Shown here one piece after another: positions 1 through 8,489 of a DNA stretch of 64,000 nucleotides. The position numbers were made by a program, and so were the translations under genes. The notes beneath the pieces were generated by a model. It had not been told where the DNA came from. It searched no databases and was given only the letters and a program-made list of their open reading frames with translations. The stretch is taken from positions 434,001 to 498,000 of the forward strand of contig NZ_MUNT01000006.1 of assembly GCF_002001175.1 (NCBI RefSeq), read 5' to 3'. Positions within the stretch are counted from its first letter, which is position 1. Each line of letters begins with the position of its first letter. The stretch is from Rhodanobacter sp. C03 (GTDB taxonomy: Bacteria > Pseudomonadota > Gammaproteobacteria > Xanthomonadales > Rhodanobacteraceae).

Positions 1-25
1 CTAGGGGTCACGATGGGGGCGCTTA

Positions 26-1918
26 ATGAACGGCATAAAGTACCGTAACGGCTTCGGTCTCCCGCGCGAGCTAGTACCGCTTGACGGGTGGTTCCGATTT
101 GTATTCATGGTTGTGTGGTGGTTTCTGTTGGCGTTAAGTCTAATCGGGGCGATCTCGGGTGCCTGGAAGGATTTCCGCCCTGGCCACGCGACTACCTCGC
201 CAACGCAACTTGTCGGCATCATGGTCGGCGACGCGCAATGGCCAACGGTCCGCCTTATCCTTGGCGACGAGGCAATCCGTTCGGGACTGCACCCAGGCGA
301 CCGGCTGGTCGCGATCGATGGAAAGCCCGTCGGCGCAGACCGGCAAACAATCGATGCACAGTTGGCAGGACCTATAAGCGGCAGTGTCATGATCGACGCG
401 CGCTCACGTTTGGGCCAGCTATCACGCCACCGGCTGACAAGAGATCCCCTCCATAGGCAGCAGGCTCTGGAAGCTATGGGCCTGAACCAGACGCTCAACG
501 TCCTTCTGACTAGCGGTGTTGATTTCCTGCGCATCGCATTGACGATAACGTGTGCTGCGTGGCTCATGAGCCGACGATCGCGAGATCGCCTTGCTCCTTG
601 GGCTTCAATGATGATGTTGAGCATGGTGCTCGCTACCAGTGACACCAGTTCCTGGTATCAAAGCGCGCCAGGGTTTTGGACCGAAATTCATCTACAAGCC
701 AATGTCCCGGCTTTCGTACTGCTTGTCGGAGTGCTGGCCCTGTTTCCTGAAGGGTGCTTCAAGCCTCGTTGGACTTGGGCCGTTGTGATAGTCACTGCCA
801 TCGTAGTTCCCGCAATGAATTACTCGCACATTGGCCTATCTCCCGAAGTCGAAAATGTCATCATTCTGCTGCTTATGGCGTTGGCCGTCGTGCTGATAGT
901 CATCCGTCATCGTTCGATGCCTCCCGGCACCGGTCGACAGCAAATTCGTTGGGCTCTCCTTGGCTTCTTTTGGTCGCTGGTCTGTATCGTTGCGTTGGTA
1001 ATAGTCGAAATAGCTTCCGATAATGCCTCAACGTTTTCCGCGGCCATCTGGACTACCATTCTTCAGCACCTGGTCATCGCCTTGCTTAACGCGCTGCTGA
1101 TGATCGCGATCACGATCTCACTGCTGCGTTACAGGTTGTATGACGCAGACGAAACGATCAGCCGCTCCATCACCTTTGGCATAGTTACTCTCGCGCTGCT
1201 CTTGATATTCGCTGGCGCGGAAAAGGCCATTGAAATTCTGGGGGAAGAATATTTCGGAGAGCGCTTAGGCGCCATTGCCAGTGGCACGGGCGCGGCTATT
1301 GCGGCGGTGATGATCGGACCGCTGCATCATCGCGTGACGCTATGGGCTGAGCATCGCTTTCGTAGCCAACTCGGCCATCTCCGTCTCGGCCTGCCGTTGC
1401 TTGTCGCGGATATGCGCGAAACTGCGACACCCCGGGCGCTTGCGAATACCGCTCTCGCTCGCATCGAAAAGGGAGTGCACGCCGATCACGGCGCAGTAAT
1501 CATAGAGAATGATGTGTTGAGTGCCCACGGCATCGACGACAAAACTGTGCGCGCATGGCTAGCGAAGGATTTGGCACCGACCAGTAATTTCCGCCGTCTC
1601 TATTGTGACCGCACCGATCCGTTTTTCCCGATGCGCGTGCCGCTATACGCCGACGGCGTCGGTCTGCTCGGCTGGTTGCTGCTGGGCCCACGTCCAGATG
1701 GCAGCTTCTTCAGCAAGGAAGAACGCGAGGCGTTGCTTGCCATTGCAGATCCGATTGCGCGCGCGTTGGCTATCGCGTTCCAGCGAGAAAAAGCCGATGG
1801 CGAATGGATTAGGGAGGTTGGTGCACTGCGCGGCATGATCGATCGCCTAAACGACAGGCTGAACAGGCACTTTGGTCCCGATACGGATGAATTAACGCAC
1901 AATCGCAGCGTGACATGA
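26..1918 (+). CDS. PDZ-domain polytopic membrane sensor-like protein without kinase domain
   Basis: This 630-residue protein has one N-terminal membrane segment (about residues 25-45), then a periplasmic PDZ-like domain (about 60-125; the SGLHPGDRLVAIDGKPV stretch is typical of PDZ folds). A block of roughly seven further membrane helices follows (about 155-430), then a cytosolic GAF-like region (about 450-590) ending in a short coiled coil. The layout resembles the input half of ComP-like sensor kinases, but no HisKA or HATPase motif follows and the frame ends at 1918. The start at 26 is the first in-frame ATG in the window and lacks a strong ribosome site, so a more upstream start cannot be excluded. 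Function unknown; a sensory or scaffold role is inferred. Confidence 0.7.
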   Translation: MNGIKYRNGFGLPRELVPLDGWFRFVFMVVWWFLLALSLIGAISGAWKDFRPGHATTSPTQLVGIMVGDAQWPTVRLILGDEAIRSGLHPGDRLVAIDGKPVGADRQTIDAQLAGPISGSVMIDARSRLGQLSRHRLTRDPLHRQQALEAMGLNQTLNVLLTSGVDFLRIALTITCAAWLMSRRSRDRLAPWASMMMLSMVLATSDTSSWYQSAPGFWTEIHLQANVPAFVLLVGVLALFPEGCFKPRWTWAVVIVTAIVVPAMNYSHIGLSPEVENVIILLLMALAVVLIVIRHRSMPPGTGRQQIRWALLGFFWSLVCIVALVIVEIASDNASTFSAAIWTTILQHLVIALLNALLMIAITISLLRYRLYDADETISRSITFGIVTLALLLIFAGAEKAIEILGEEYFGERLGAIASGTGAAIAAVMIGPLHHRVTLWAEHRFRSQLGHLRLGLPLLVADMRETATPRALANTALARIEKGVHADHGAVIIENDVLSAHGIDDKTVRAWLAKDLAPTSNFRRLYCDRTDPFFPMRVPLYADGVGLLGWLLLGPRPDGSFFSKEEREALLAIADPIARALAIAFQREKADGEWIREVGALRGMIDRLNDRLNRHFGPDTDELTHNRSVT

Positions 1919-1924
1919 CCGCGG

Positions 1925-2188
1925 TTACCGAGCGGAGGGGTCTTTTAACTCGCTGAGCCGCAGATCGTCGTGCCGACGCCGATCAGGATTACCAGCTTGT
2001 CGTGCATACCCGGCCAGCGAACCCTGCGCGCCACCGACGCCGCCGGTCATACGATAGACCTCATCGCCCACCCGAAAGGCCGTGACACCCGGACCCACCG
2101 CCGTGACGACGCCGGCTAGATCGATGCCCAGGATGGCCGGAAGCGGATGACGCGCATGATCGACATCCTCGCAGTCATCATCAGGCAC
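1925..2188 (-). pseudogene. Fragment of a medium-chain dehydrogenase/quinone oxidoreductase
   Basis: The minus-strand frame contains PLPAILGIDLAGVV and GDEVYRMTGGVGGAQGSL, which match residues of about 55-108 of the intact oxidoreductase at 9924-10925 almost word for word. The N-terminal 50 residues and the entire NADPH-binding half are missing. The fragment starts inside the 3' end of the upstream transporter gene and after about 50 homologous residues runs into unrelated sequence. It is a decayed second copy of the dehydrogenase, probably left by duplication and deletion, and is unlikely to make a working protein. Confidence 0.75.
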
Positions 2189-3188
2189 TGAGGGTGCGCA
2201 ATTCGCCGCGCAGCAGACCCATCAGTGTGCGCACCAGCAACCCGGCGATGACTACCGTTGCCAGCGCCAGCAACGCAAGCGCGAGCGCATCGGCGATGGC
2301 TCCGGAGATAGCCTCGGCATAGTGCAAGGCCGCAATAGACGCTGACGCCAGTGGAAAGCTGACCGACCACCACGTGAACTTGAATGGGCAGCACCTCCCA
2401 AGATGCCGAAGCCTGCCCAACAGGACGGCGAGAACAAACAACGACAGCAGATAAAGCGCCTGGGCGAAAATATCGGTCGCTCCGGTCGTCACCGTATAGG
2501 TCGAAAACCCCACGGAGAAAGGCACCACCAGAATGAGCAGCGTAGCTTGCAAGGCATCGGGCAGCGGCGCCTCGAACAGCAAGCGGGAAAAGATCATCGT
2601 GAACAGCGGAATCGCGAAAAACAGTCCGACCGCCAGATCCAGCACCATCAACTGGTGCACGCTGGCATAGATGACGGTTGGCAAACCCAGCGAGGGGACG
2701 GCCAGAGGCACATCCAGCAGCCCGACCAAAGGGACGATCCAGGTAGGTGTGGCGTGCGCGGCTTGTTGCCGATCACTCATCCAGCGGCTGATCATGAGCC
2801 ACCCAAAAGCATTCATGGTGATGGCGCCAATGGCCCAGAGCACGCGTGCCAGGAAGACATTGACCGGGGCGATGATGATGGGCAACAGCAAGATGCTGAT
2901 CAGTAAGGTGCCGAACAGACTGCCTGCGATCGGGTGGTGAAATTCGTCACGCACGGCGTCCGGTGCTGTCGCCAGCTTCACGGCATAGCCGAGTGAAATG
3001 GCAACAAACGCCGCGATGGCCACGACGCCGATCCCATCGGCGATCCATGCCGGCACACCGAAATGTGCGTGTGCCAAACGCCACGCAATACTCAATCCGG
3101 TCAGTCCCATCACCGAGCCGAACAGGCCGATGGGAAGCTTGTCCAGCTGGCGCCAGCGCGCCGGCGACTCGATCACGACACTGTTCAT
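2181..3188 (-). CDS. SLAC1/TehA-family anion channel or exporter
   Basis: The 335-residue protein is almost entirely hydrophobic, with about ten membrane helices. It carries segments typical of the SLAC1/TehA (C4-dicarboxylate/tellurite resistance) family, such as LPIGLFGSVMGLTGLSIAWR at the N-terminus and FAIPLFTMIFSRLLF in the middle. Family members are inner-membrane anion channels or exporters; the substrate cannot be read from the sequence. It lies on the minus strand, upstream of the broken dehydrogenase fragment, and faces away from the CMD gene at 3669. The start at 3188 is the ATG that begins the first hydrophilic segment (MNSVVIESPARWRQ). Confidence 0.8.
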   Translation of the reverse strand: MNSVVIESPARWRQLDKLPIGLFGSVMGLTGLSIAWRLAHAHFGVPAWIADGIGVVAIAAFVAISLGYAVKLATAPDAVRDEFHHPIAGSLFGTLLISILLLPIIIAPVNVFLARVLWAIGAITMNAFGWLMISRWMSDRQQAAHATPTWIVPLVGLLDVPLAVPSLGLPTVIYASVHQLMVLDLAVGLFFAIPLFTMIFSRLLFEAPLPDALQATLLILVVPFSVGFSTYTVTTGATDIFAQALYLLSLFVLAVLLGRLRHLGRCCPFKFTWWSVSFPLASASIAALHYAEAISGAIADALALALLALATVVIAGLLVRTLMGLLRGELRTLSA

Positions 3189-3668
3189 GCGATGGCCCTC
3201 TGAAGAAGTTCTTGCGCCGGCTCCAGTCGGATCGCCAGCGATTCGGGCACGCCGGCTTGCTGAGCTATCCGTTTAATAGCCCGCGCAGTCGCACAAGAAA
3301 TCATTCCAAAGTAGTAGGCGTGCCGGGAGGTCAGGATATGTCGACGAGCGGCGGGGAGCGGTGGCCCTCCATGAGGCGTGGCGTTGATGGTCCATCAAGC
3401 TCGCCCGGCGGCGACAAGGGCATTTGCTTGTCGGCCTGACCATAGAGAAGCAAGTGCATACCCCTTGCTACCAGCGAAGTGGCGGAACTTTTTTCGCTTT
3501 CATCCAGGCTGCCCCCGGATGAGCGATGGCCTTGCCCATGGCATCAATGAGACGATCTCGCTAGTTTTGTAGACAATCAAGCATTAAACATCTCGTCACA
3601 CCGAGCGAGACTATGTCGACCGAAGGCGCCACATCGCCGCCTCCGCTTACTCATAGAGGATCACTTTC
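3189..3668. other. 480-bp intergenic region with remnant of an rclR-like gene start
   Basis: No convincing gene is present. Bases 3540-3563 match 22 of 24 bases of the rclR/CMD intergenic region at 8360-8383, including the first codons of rclR. Read on the minus strand, however, the ATG has become ATT and the frame stops after about 26 codons. The region separates the SLAC1-type gene from the CMD gene and probably carries the CMD promoter. Confidence 0.5.
3540..3563 (+). promoter_or_regulatory. Conserved 24-bp block with palindrome, candidate RclR-type operator
   Basis: The block contains GAGACGATCTC (3549-3559), a perfect inverted repeat GAGA-CGA-TCTC. It lies about 110 bp upstream of the CMD start at 3669. 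The same block, with two differences, lies upstream of the second CMD gene at 8490. Its position in front of two paralogous genes suggests a regulator site, but part of the similarity could be residual coding similarity to the start of rclR. Confidence 0.4.
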
Positions 3669-4010
3669 ATGTTGAACTGGTCTGAATACCGCCAAAAGTT
3701 GATGGGGCGCATTGGTGAGTTCGGCATGCTCAGCCCGGACACCCTGTCGGGTTACCAGACGCTTTCCAAAGCGGGTCACAAAACGGATCTGCTGGGCGCC
3801 AAAACGCGAGAGCTCATCGCGCTGGCAGTGTCTGTCACCACTCGTTGCGACGGTTGTATCACCGTACACACCGCCGAAGCGCTGAAGCATGGCGCAAGCA
3901 AGGAAGAGATTGCCGAGGCCCTGGGCGTGGCCGTTGCCCTCAATGCCGGCGCAGCCATGGTTTATTCCGCTCGTGCTCTCGATGCGCTAGATGCGCATGG
4001 CACGAAGTGA
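3669..4010 (+). CDS. Carboxymuconolactone decarboxylase family (AhpD-like) protein
   Basis: This 113-residue single-domain protein has the CMD/AhpD signature CDGCITVH (about residues 60-67): two redox cysteines in a CxxC motif followed by the conserved histidine, set after TRELIALAVSV. AhpD-like members act as alkylhydroperoxidase-type thiol reductases, so a role in peroxide or hypochlorite detoxification is likely. It is about 75% identical by eye to the CMD protein at 8490-8834, so the two are paralogs. It is followed after 40 bp by rclC and probably forms a two-gene operon. A GAGGATC segment lies just before the ATG. Confidence 0.88.
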   Translation: MLNWSEYRQKLMGRIGEFGMLSPDTLSGYQTLSKAGHKTDLLGAKTRELIALAVSVTTRCDGCITVHTAEALKHGASKEEIAEALGVAVALNAGAAMVYSARALDALDAHGTK

Positions 4011-4050
4011 TCATGACCGTCACCCAAAACGACTTGTCCCCGGAGGACAT

Positions 4051-4680
4051 GTGAAAAACAGATTTTCAAATGCGCTGGATGCCTTCTCACGCACCGATAG
4101 AGTGGGTGTCACGCTGATGCGGCTGGCGATTGCCATCGTTTTCTTTTGGATCGGCGCCCTGAAGTTTGTGCCTTATGAGGCGGACAGCATCACTCCCTTC
4201 GTGGCGAACAGCCCCGTCATGTCGTTCTTCTATGCACACCCTGATGAATATAAAGGGCACTTGACCCATGAGGGTCAGCTGATCCCGGCTCAGCGAACGT
4301 GGCAGGAAGCCAACCACACCTACACCTTCTCTCGGGGCCTGGGTGTCGTCGAATGGTTGATCGGGTTGCTCGTTCTCGCGTACCCCCTCTCGAAACGGCT
4401 GGGCCTGGCGGGTGCGTTTCTGTCGTTCATGACGACGTTGGTTACGCTTTCATTCTTGTTCACGACGCCAGAAGCGTGGGTCCCTGCACTAGGTGACGCA
4501 CAGCATGGATTTCCCTATCTCTCGGGTGCGGGAAGGCTGGTCATCAAGGACACGATGATGCTTGCTGGCGCGTGGATTATCGGCGTCGATGCAGCGAAGG
4601 GAATCCTTGCCGACATGCGCAACAAGGCCAAAAGCATGATTGCAACCATGCCGGCGTCAGGTGCCAGACAAGTTGCCTGA
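4051..4680 (+). CDS. rclC: RclC/YkgB (DUF417) inner-membrane protein, reactive chlorine resistance
   Basis: The 209-residue membrane protein matches E. coli YkgB/RclC over its whole length, including FWIGALKFVPYEADSITPFV, the mid-region LTHEG and the run TTPEAWVPALGDAQHGFPYL. In E. coli this DUF417 protein belongs to the RclR regulon that protects against reactive chlorine species. Four membrane segments are visible. I place the start at the GTG at 4051 because CGGAGG (4041-4046) lies just upstream; the open frame extends back to 3991 but would overlap the CMD gene. An rclR homolog lies at 7433-8368, supporting the same regulon. Confidence 0.88.
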   Translation: MKNRFSNALDAFSRTDRVGVTLMRLAIAIVFFWIGALKFVPYEADSITPFVANSPVMSFFYAHPDEYKGHLTHEGQLIPAQRTWQEANHTYTFSRGLGVVEWLIGLLVLAYPLSKRLGLAGAFLSFMTTLVTLSFLFTTPEAWVPALGDAQHGFPYLSGAGRLVIKDTMMLAGAWIIGVDAAKGILADMRNKAKSMIATMPASGARQVA

Positions 4681-4687
4681 CAGTGTT

Positions 4688-4722
4688 CAACCAGCGATGA
4701 CCTCGAAAGTCATCGCTGGTTG
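4688..4722. repeat. Perfect 14-bp inverted repeat after rclC
   Basis: CAACCAGCGATGAC (4688-4701) is exactly repeated in inverse at 4709-4722 around a 7-base loop (CTCGAAA). It lies 8 bp after the rclC stop, a place where a transcription terminator is expected. There is no T-run on either side, so it is not a textbook intrinsic terminator. It may act as an mRNA 3'-end stabiliser or a Rho-linked end. Confidence 0.6.
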
Positions 4723-4931
4723 GCAGTGAGTGGAACATGGCCTGTACGTGCTCGCCTCCAGCAACGTTACACGTCGGTGCTATCACAGCTGGATTCCCGG
4801 GGTGATTGCGAATTCGTCGCTGGTGTCCGTGTTGTGTAGACAGATACTTCGGGAATATCCCGACACGAGCAGTTGTTATCGCTCGCAAAAAACGCCGCAT
4901 CTTTCATACAACGGGCCCCATAGTGCGGAAC

Positions 4932-5876
4932 ATGAAGACTGGACTGTTACCAACCTTGCTTACTCAATTCGGTAGCGTGATTTTCATCAGCGCGATAGCG
5001 CTTGCGGTTCAGCTGTCAGGTTTCGGTCTGCTGATGTTTCCGGAACTTGGTGCGCTGTCAGACGACATCATCAAGCGCCCCTACGGGAAATGGGCAAGCG
5101 CACCATGCATGCTGGTACTGACGCCATTGCTTACCGCGATCGCTGGCGTATGGATGGCCAATCACATGGCTTTCGGCGTCTGTTCCGTGCTGTTGATCAT
5201 CTTTGTCTCGATGGGTGTGATCAAGCTTATTCGGTCATCTATTGCACCTGCAATTTCAGCAGGGCTACTGCCACTGGTGCTGGGCTTGCACAGTTGGTGG
5301 TATCCGGCGGCGATCACTGCCGGCACCGTCGCGTTGGCGATTGTCAGCATGGTCCACCAGCAGCTTCACCCTGCCCGTTCGCCACCATCGTTGCGTGACA
5401 TGATCGACAACACCATGGAGAAAGCACCCACGAACCTGCTGTGGTTGTTGCCTTTTCTGTTGTTCGTGATCGGCATCACGCTAGTGGCACAGCTACCCGG
5501 CTGGCGCTTGCTACTGTTTCCGCCGCTGGTCGTGATCGGCTTCGAAATGTTCGCCCATCCGTTGGTCTGTCCTTGGGCCATACGTCCCTGGCGCATGCCA
5601 TTGGCGTGCACGTTCTGTGCATTCATCGGCGTCAGCGTTGTCACCCTGCTTGGTCCAGGTGTCGGCGCCGCGAGCATCAGCATGATCGCTGGCATTCTCA
5701 TCATGCGCGTCATCGACCTGCACGCACCACCCGTGCTGGCGATCGGCTTGCTGCCGATGATCATGTTGAATCCCACCTATTCGTTTGTTCCACTCGTGTT
5801 GACCAGTACGGTGGCATTAACAGCGTCTTTCAGCTTATGGCAGGCTATTTTCCTGCACAGGATGCGCGCGCGTTGA
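4932..5876 (+). CDS. HPP-family integral membrane protein with duplicated domain
   Basis: The 314-residue protein has about ten membrane helices. It is built from two repeats of the HPP-type module: each half has a LL(M/L)FP segment, a loop with a cysteine or proline cluster (KRPYGKWASAP; HPLVCPWAIRP), a glycine-rich helix and a SAGLLPLVLG or AIGLLPMIML segment. The HPP family is named for a conserved His-Pro-Pro and includes nitrite transporters in plastids and cyanobacteria; here the motif is only partly kept, and the substrate is unknown. I chose the ATG at 4932, where the hydrophobic region begins. It follows rclC by 250 bp and is probably transcribed on its own. Confidence 0.75.
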   Translation: MKTGLLPTLLTQFGSVIFISAIALAVQLSGFGLLMFPELGALSDDIIKRPYGKWASAPCMLVLTPLLTAIAGVWMANHMAFGVCSVLLIIFVSMGVIKLIRSSIAPAISAGLLPLVLGLHSWWYPAAITAGTVALAIVSMVHQQLHPARSPPSLRDMIDNTMEKAPTNLLWLLPFLLFVIGITLVAQLPGWRLLLFPPLVVIGFEMFAHPLVCPWAIRPWRMPLACTFCAFIGVSVVTLLGPGVGAASISMIAGILIMRVIDLHAPPVLAIGLLPMIMLNPTYSFVPLVLTSTVALTASFSLWQAIFLHRMRAR

Positions 5877-6221
5877 CACTCTGCAGTGAAGCGCTTGCAG
5901 CCTCTTGGGGATTTGCCACCCTGACACGGCAGCTTGCTCGAAAGCTTACGCCGCACTTTGGACGGATTCTGTGGAGTCCGATAGCCATCGTTGTCATCCT
6001 GGACACAACGCCCCGTCCGATCTGTTTTTCTGGCAGGAAGCCCGGGAAGTCCAAGAGCTGCGAGATCGTTGCTCCCGGCCGGGACCGAAAAAATAAATCT
6101 CTCGATCCAGGGCGAACCGATCATGTGCGTCTACCTATTCGGGGGGATTCCATGACCGCGTCGTACGGATAGCGTTGTCCTGGACCCCTGCTCTCTCTCA
6201 GTGCCGTACCAGGACTCAGCC
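5877..6221. other. 345-bp intergenic region
   Basis: The region lies between the HPP protein gene and the YceI gene, both on the plus strand. I see no gene, hairpin terminator or clear promoter hexamers in it. Open frames crossing it are shadows of the HPP gene. Confidence 0.5.
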
Positions 6222-6866
6222 ATGACTTCACGCATTGCCCGGAACTCGATTTTCCCTGCTCTACTTGCAATTATGACGATCGGCGCAGCTGCTTCAACGA
6301 CTCCGCCCAAGCCTGAAGACACGGGCGCGGCAGCGCAGTATCGGCAACTCAACGCCACCGCGGATCCCGGCGCTGCCCCGGCCGGAACGTACAAGCTCGA
6401 CCCACACCACACCTCGGTGATTGCCAAGCTGGCCCATATGGACTTGTCGCGCTACACACTGCGTTTTGATGATGTCAGCGGAAGCTTTGATTTCAATCCT
6501 TCTGGTGCATCGGCCTCGAACGTGGAAATCACCATTGATCCGAAGTCGGTCGATACGGGCGACCAGGCTTTCGACAAGCGGATTGCGTCGAAATTCTTCG
6601 AGGCCGAAAAATATCCGACCATGAATTTCATCGCGGATTCGGTGAAAATCATGAACGGCCATGCGTCCGTCGCCGGCATCCTAAATTTTCACGGCGTCAA
6701 AAAGACAGTTGTGCTGCACACGACTTACCGTGGATTCGCTCAGTCGCGCATGGGTTTCTCAGGTGAGGCCACCTTCAAGCGATCCGACTTCGGGGTGAGC
6801 GAATGGGTGCCTCTGGAAGCGGACGACGTGACGATTCTTGTCGAGGCCGAATTTACAAGGCTATGA
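6222..6866 (+). CDS. YceI-family periplasmic lipid-binding protein
   Basis: The 214-residue protein has an N-terminal signal peptide (about 1-25, cleavage near GAAAS) and then the YceI beta-barrel domain. Typical segments include YKLDPHHTSVIAKLAHMDL, KSVDTGDQAFDKRIASKFF, YPTMNFIADSV, LNFHGVKKTVVL and FKRSDFGVSEWVPL. YceI proteins are small periplasmic lipocalin-like barrels that bind isoprenoid or other hydrophobic molecules; one member was found as a base-induced protein. The ATG at 6222 is chosen because the signal peptide begins there. The gene overlaps the next one by 4 bases (ATGA), implying a translationally coupled pair. Confidence 0.88.
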   Translation: MTSRIARNSIFPALLAIMTIGAAASTTPPKPEDTGAAAQYRQLNATADPGAAPAGTYKLDPHHTSVIAKLAHMDLSRYTLRFDDVSGSFDFNPSGASASNVEITIDPKSVDTGDQAFDKRIASKFFEAEKYPTMNFIADSVKIMNGHASVAGILNFHGVKKTVVLHTTYRGFAQSRMGFSGEATFKRSDFGVSEWVPLEADDVTILVEAEFTRL

Positions 6867-7291
6867 CCTGCTTCAAGCAGCGCGTGTCAAACGTAGCAAA
6901 GTGTCGTTTCGCGATGCTGTTTTCACTGCTGCCGATGCTTTCATACGCCCATTCCAATCCACCCATCCGTGCTGGCTTCTACTCTTCGGGAAGTTGCAAG
7001 TATCCAGCGAATGCCGTGCTGTTGCATTTCGACGGAAAGAAGCTGACCGGCGCTCACTCGGCTGCCTGCCACGACGAAATGGTGAAACTTGGTCTGCACG
7101 TTTTTCGCGTTTTAGAGACGTGTCCGGCAGAGCGTCTCGCCAATGCAGGACCGGTTAACGCCATCTCAATATCACAGAACTTGACCGTTCAATCTGTAAC
7201 GTCATTCGCTCTGGTGGATGCTGGCCGTCCCAATGCTCCAGTGCGCTACCGCTTCTGCGGAACAACGCTTGACAGGCATGGTTCGAATTGA
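6863..7291 (+). CDS. Secreted small protein of unknown function
   Basis: The 142-residue product begins with a likely signal peptide (hydrophobic AMLFSLLPMLSYA, cleavage near residue 30), followed by a mature domain with five cysteines that could form disulfides in the periplasm. The start ATG overlaps the stop of the YceI gene (ATGA at 6863-6866), so the two are probably co-translated. I do not recognise the family. The mature part contains a repeated mix of short beta-prone segments (AVLLHFDGKKLTG; TVQSVTSFALVDAG) ending in VRYRFCGT. Confidence 0.6.
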   Translation: MTCFKQRVSNVAKCRFAMLFSLLPMLSYAHSNPPIRAGFYSSGSCKYPANAVLLHFDGKKLTGAHSAACHDEMVKLGLHVFRVLETCPAERLANAGPVNAISISQNLTVQSVTSFALVDAGRPNAPVRYRFCGTTLDRHGSN

Positions 7292-7432
7292 AGTCTGGAT
7301 CATCGAGTCATCCGGCAGCTGTTGGGCAAGGCGCGGTTGGTCGCCTGCCACCTGCAGCCGCCGCGCCATTTCCGTCTGCTGCCGAGGTCGAGCAACGTGC
7401 GCGCTGACAGCCTGATTTTGAACCACTGTGTC

Positions 7433-8368
7433 TCACCGAGGCGCCACGGCAGTGCGGCTGGCGCGCCGGAAAGTGGCTGGGGGCATGCCTGTGTGCCTGG
7501 CGAAGACCTTGCCGAAAGCCGCCTCGGATTGATATCCCACCCGTTCGGCGATGTCGCCGATGGCGAGTTTTCCATTCGACAACAAGCCACTTGCCGTACG
7601 CATACGCAGCACGGTCAGCAACTCTCGGGGCGAGGTGTTGCCCTTCGCGGCGAAATGCCGGGCGAAGCTGGCCCGCGACATCGCCGCGCGCGCGGCCAGC
7701 GACTCGACCGTCCAGGGCTCCTCCGGGTGGCGCAGCATTGCCAGCACGGCATTGCTCAGTCGGCTGTCGGCCAGCAGCAAAAGCAAGGAAGGCGGTATGT
7801 CGGTGCGTACGAGATAAGCGCGCACGGCCAATACGAACAAGGCTTGGCTGAGCCCGGTGACTACCGCATGGACACCCGGCGCCATCGCCGCAATTTCGGT
7901 GCGCAACATGCCGACGACCCCGCGCAGTGCATCCGTATCGCGATGCTCCGCCAGCGATACATGCAGCACCTCGGGCAAAGCGGCCATGACGATGTCGGCA
8001 GAGCCCGTCGCATAGGTGAATCGCCCGCACAGCAGATCCAGCTCCGCGACACCGTCAGTATTCGTGCGAACCGGCAACGGCCCACTTGCGTTCACCTTCA
8101 TCGGCGAGGCTCGCCCGCTGCCGTTCTTGGCATCTCGCAACGCATGCGCACTGCCGTGTGGCAGCAGCAGCAGGTCGCCCTCTCGCAGCGTAACCACGGA
8201 ACCACCAGGTACCTGCACGCGGGCTTGTCCGCCAAGCACGAGGTGATAGGGCGCTTCGCCAGTCGCAGAAGGCTCATGACCGATCTCGAAGCGCCCGGCC
8301 AACAAGCAACGCAGGTCAAGCGCTCCCTGGACATCGGCCAGCTGCAGCACACGGCTCAGGGCATCCAT
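7433..8368 (-). CDS. rclR: RclR-like AraC-family redox regulator
   Basis: The 311-residue regulator has an N-terminal cupin domain (about 1-190) and a C-terminal AraC double helix-turn-helix domain (about 215-300; WTVESLAARAAMSRASFAR, then IGDIAERVGYQSEAAFGKVF). It begins MDALSRVLQLADVQG, closely like E. coli RclR, and keeps a cysteine at position 21 and another in LLCGRF. These match the two cysteines reported to sense hypochlorous acid in RclR. It is divergent from the CMD gene at 8490, the usual place for a regulator of a detoxification operon. Assignment as RclR is by remembered sequence similarity; the inducer in this organism is inferred. Confidence 0.82.
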   Translation of the reverse strand: MDALSRVLQLADVQGALDLRCLLAGRFEIGHEPSATGEAPYHLVLGGQARVQVPGGSVVTLREGDLLLLPHGSAHALRDAKNGSGRASPMKVNASGPLPVRTNTDGVAELDLLCGRFTYATGSADIVMAALPEVLHVSLAEHRDTDALRGVVGMLRTEIAAMAPGVHAVVTGLSQALFVLAVRAYLVRTDIPPSLLLLLADSRLSNAVLAMLRHPEEPWTVESLAARAAMSRASFARHFAAKGNTSPRELLTVLRMRTASGLLSNGKLAIGDIAERVGYQSEAAFGKVFARHTGMPPATFRRASRTAVAPR

Positions 8369-8383
8369 GAGACGAACTCGCTA
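8360..8383 (+). promoter_or_regulatory. Second copy of the 24-bp block between rclR and CMD
   Basis: The block overlaps the first codons of rclR (minus strand) and contains GAGACGAACTC (8369-8379), an imperfect inverted repeat GAG-ACGAA-CTC. It is 22/24 identical to bases 3540-3563. Placed at the divergent rclR/CMD promoter, it is a candidate autoregulatory operator. Confidence 0.4.
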
Positions 8384-8489
8384 AAAATTGAGATTCATAA
8401 GTATTCGCCGGATCAACCTTTGGCGCAACACTGCCTGCGTCGCGCTGGCGGGCGCTGGCCGAAGACAACCACGGAAAGAGGTATTTCCC

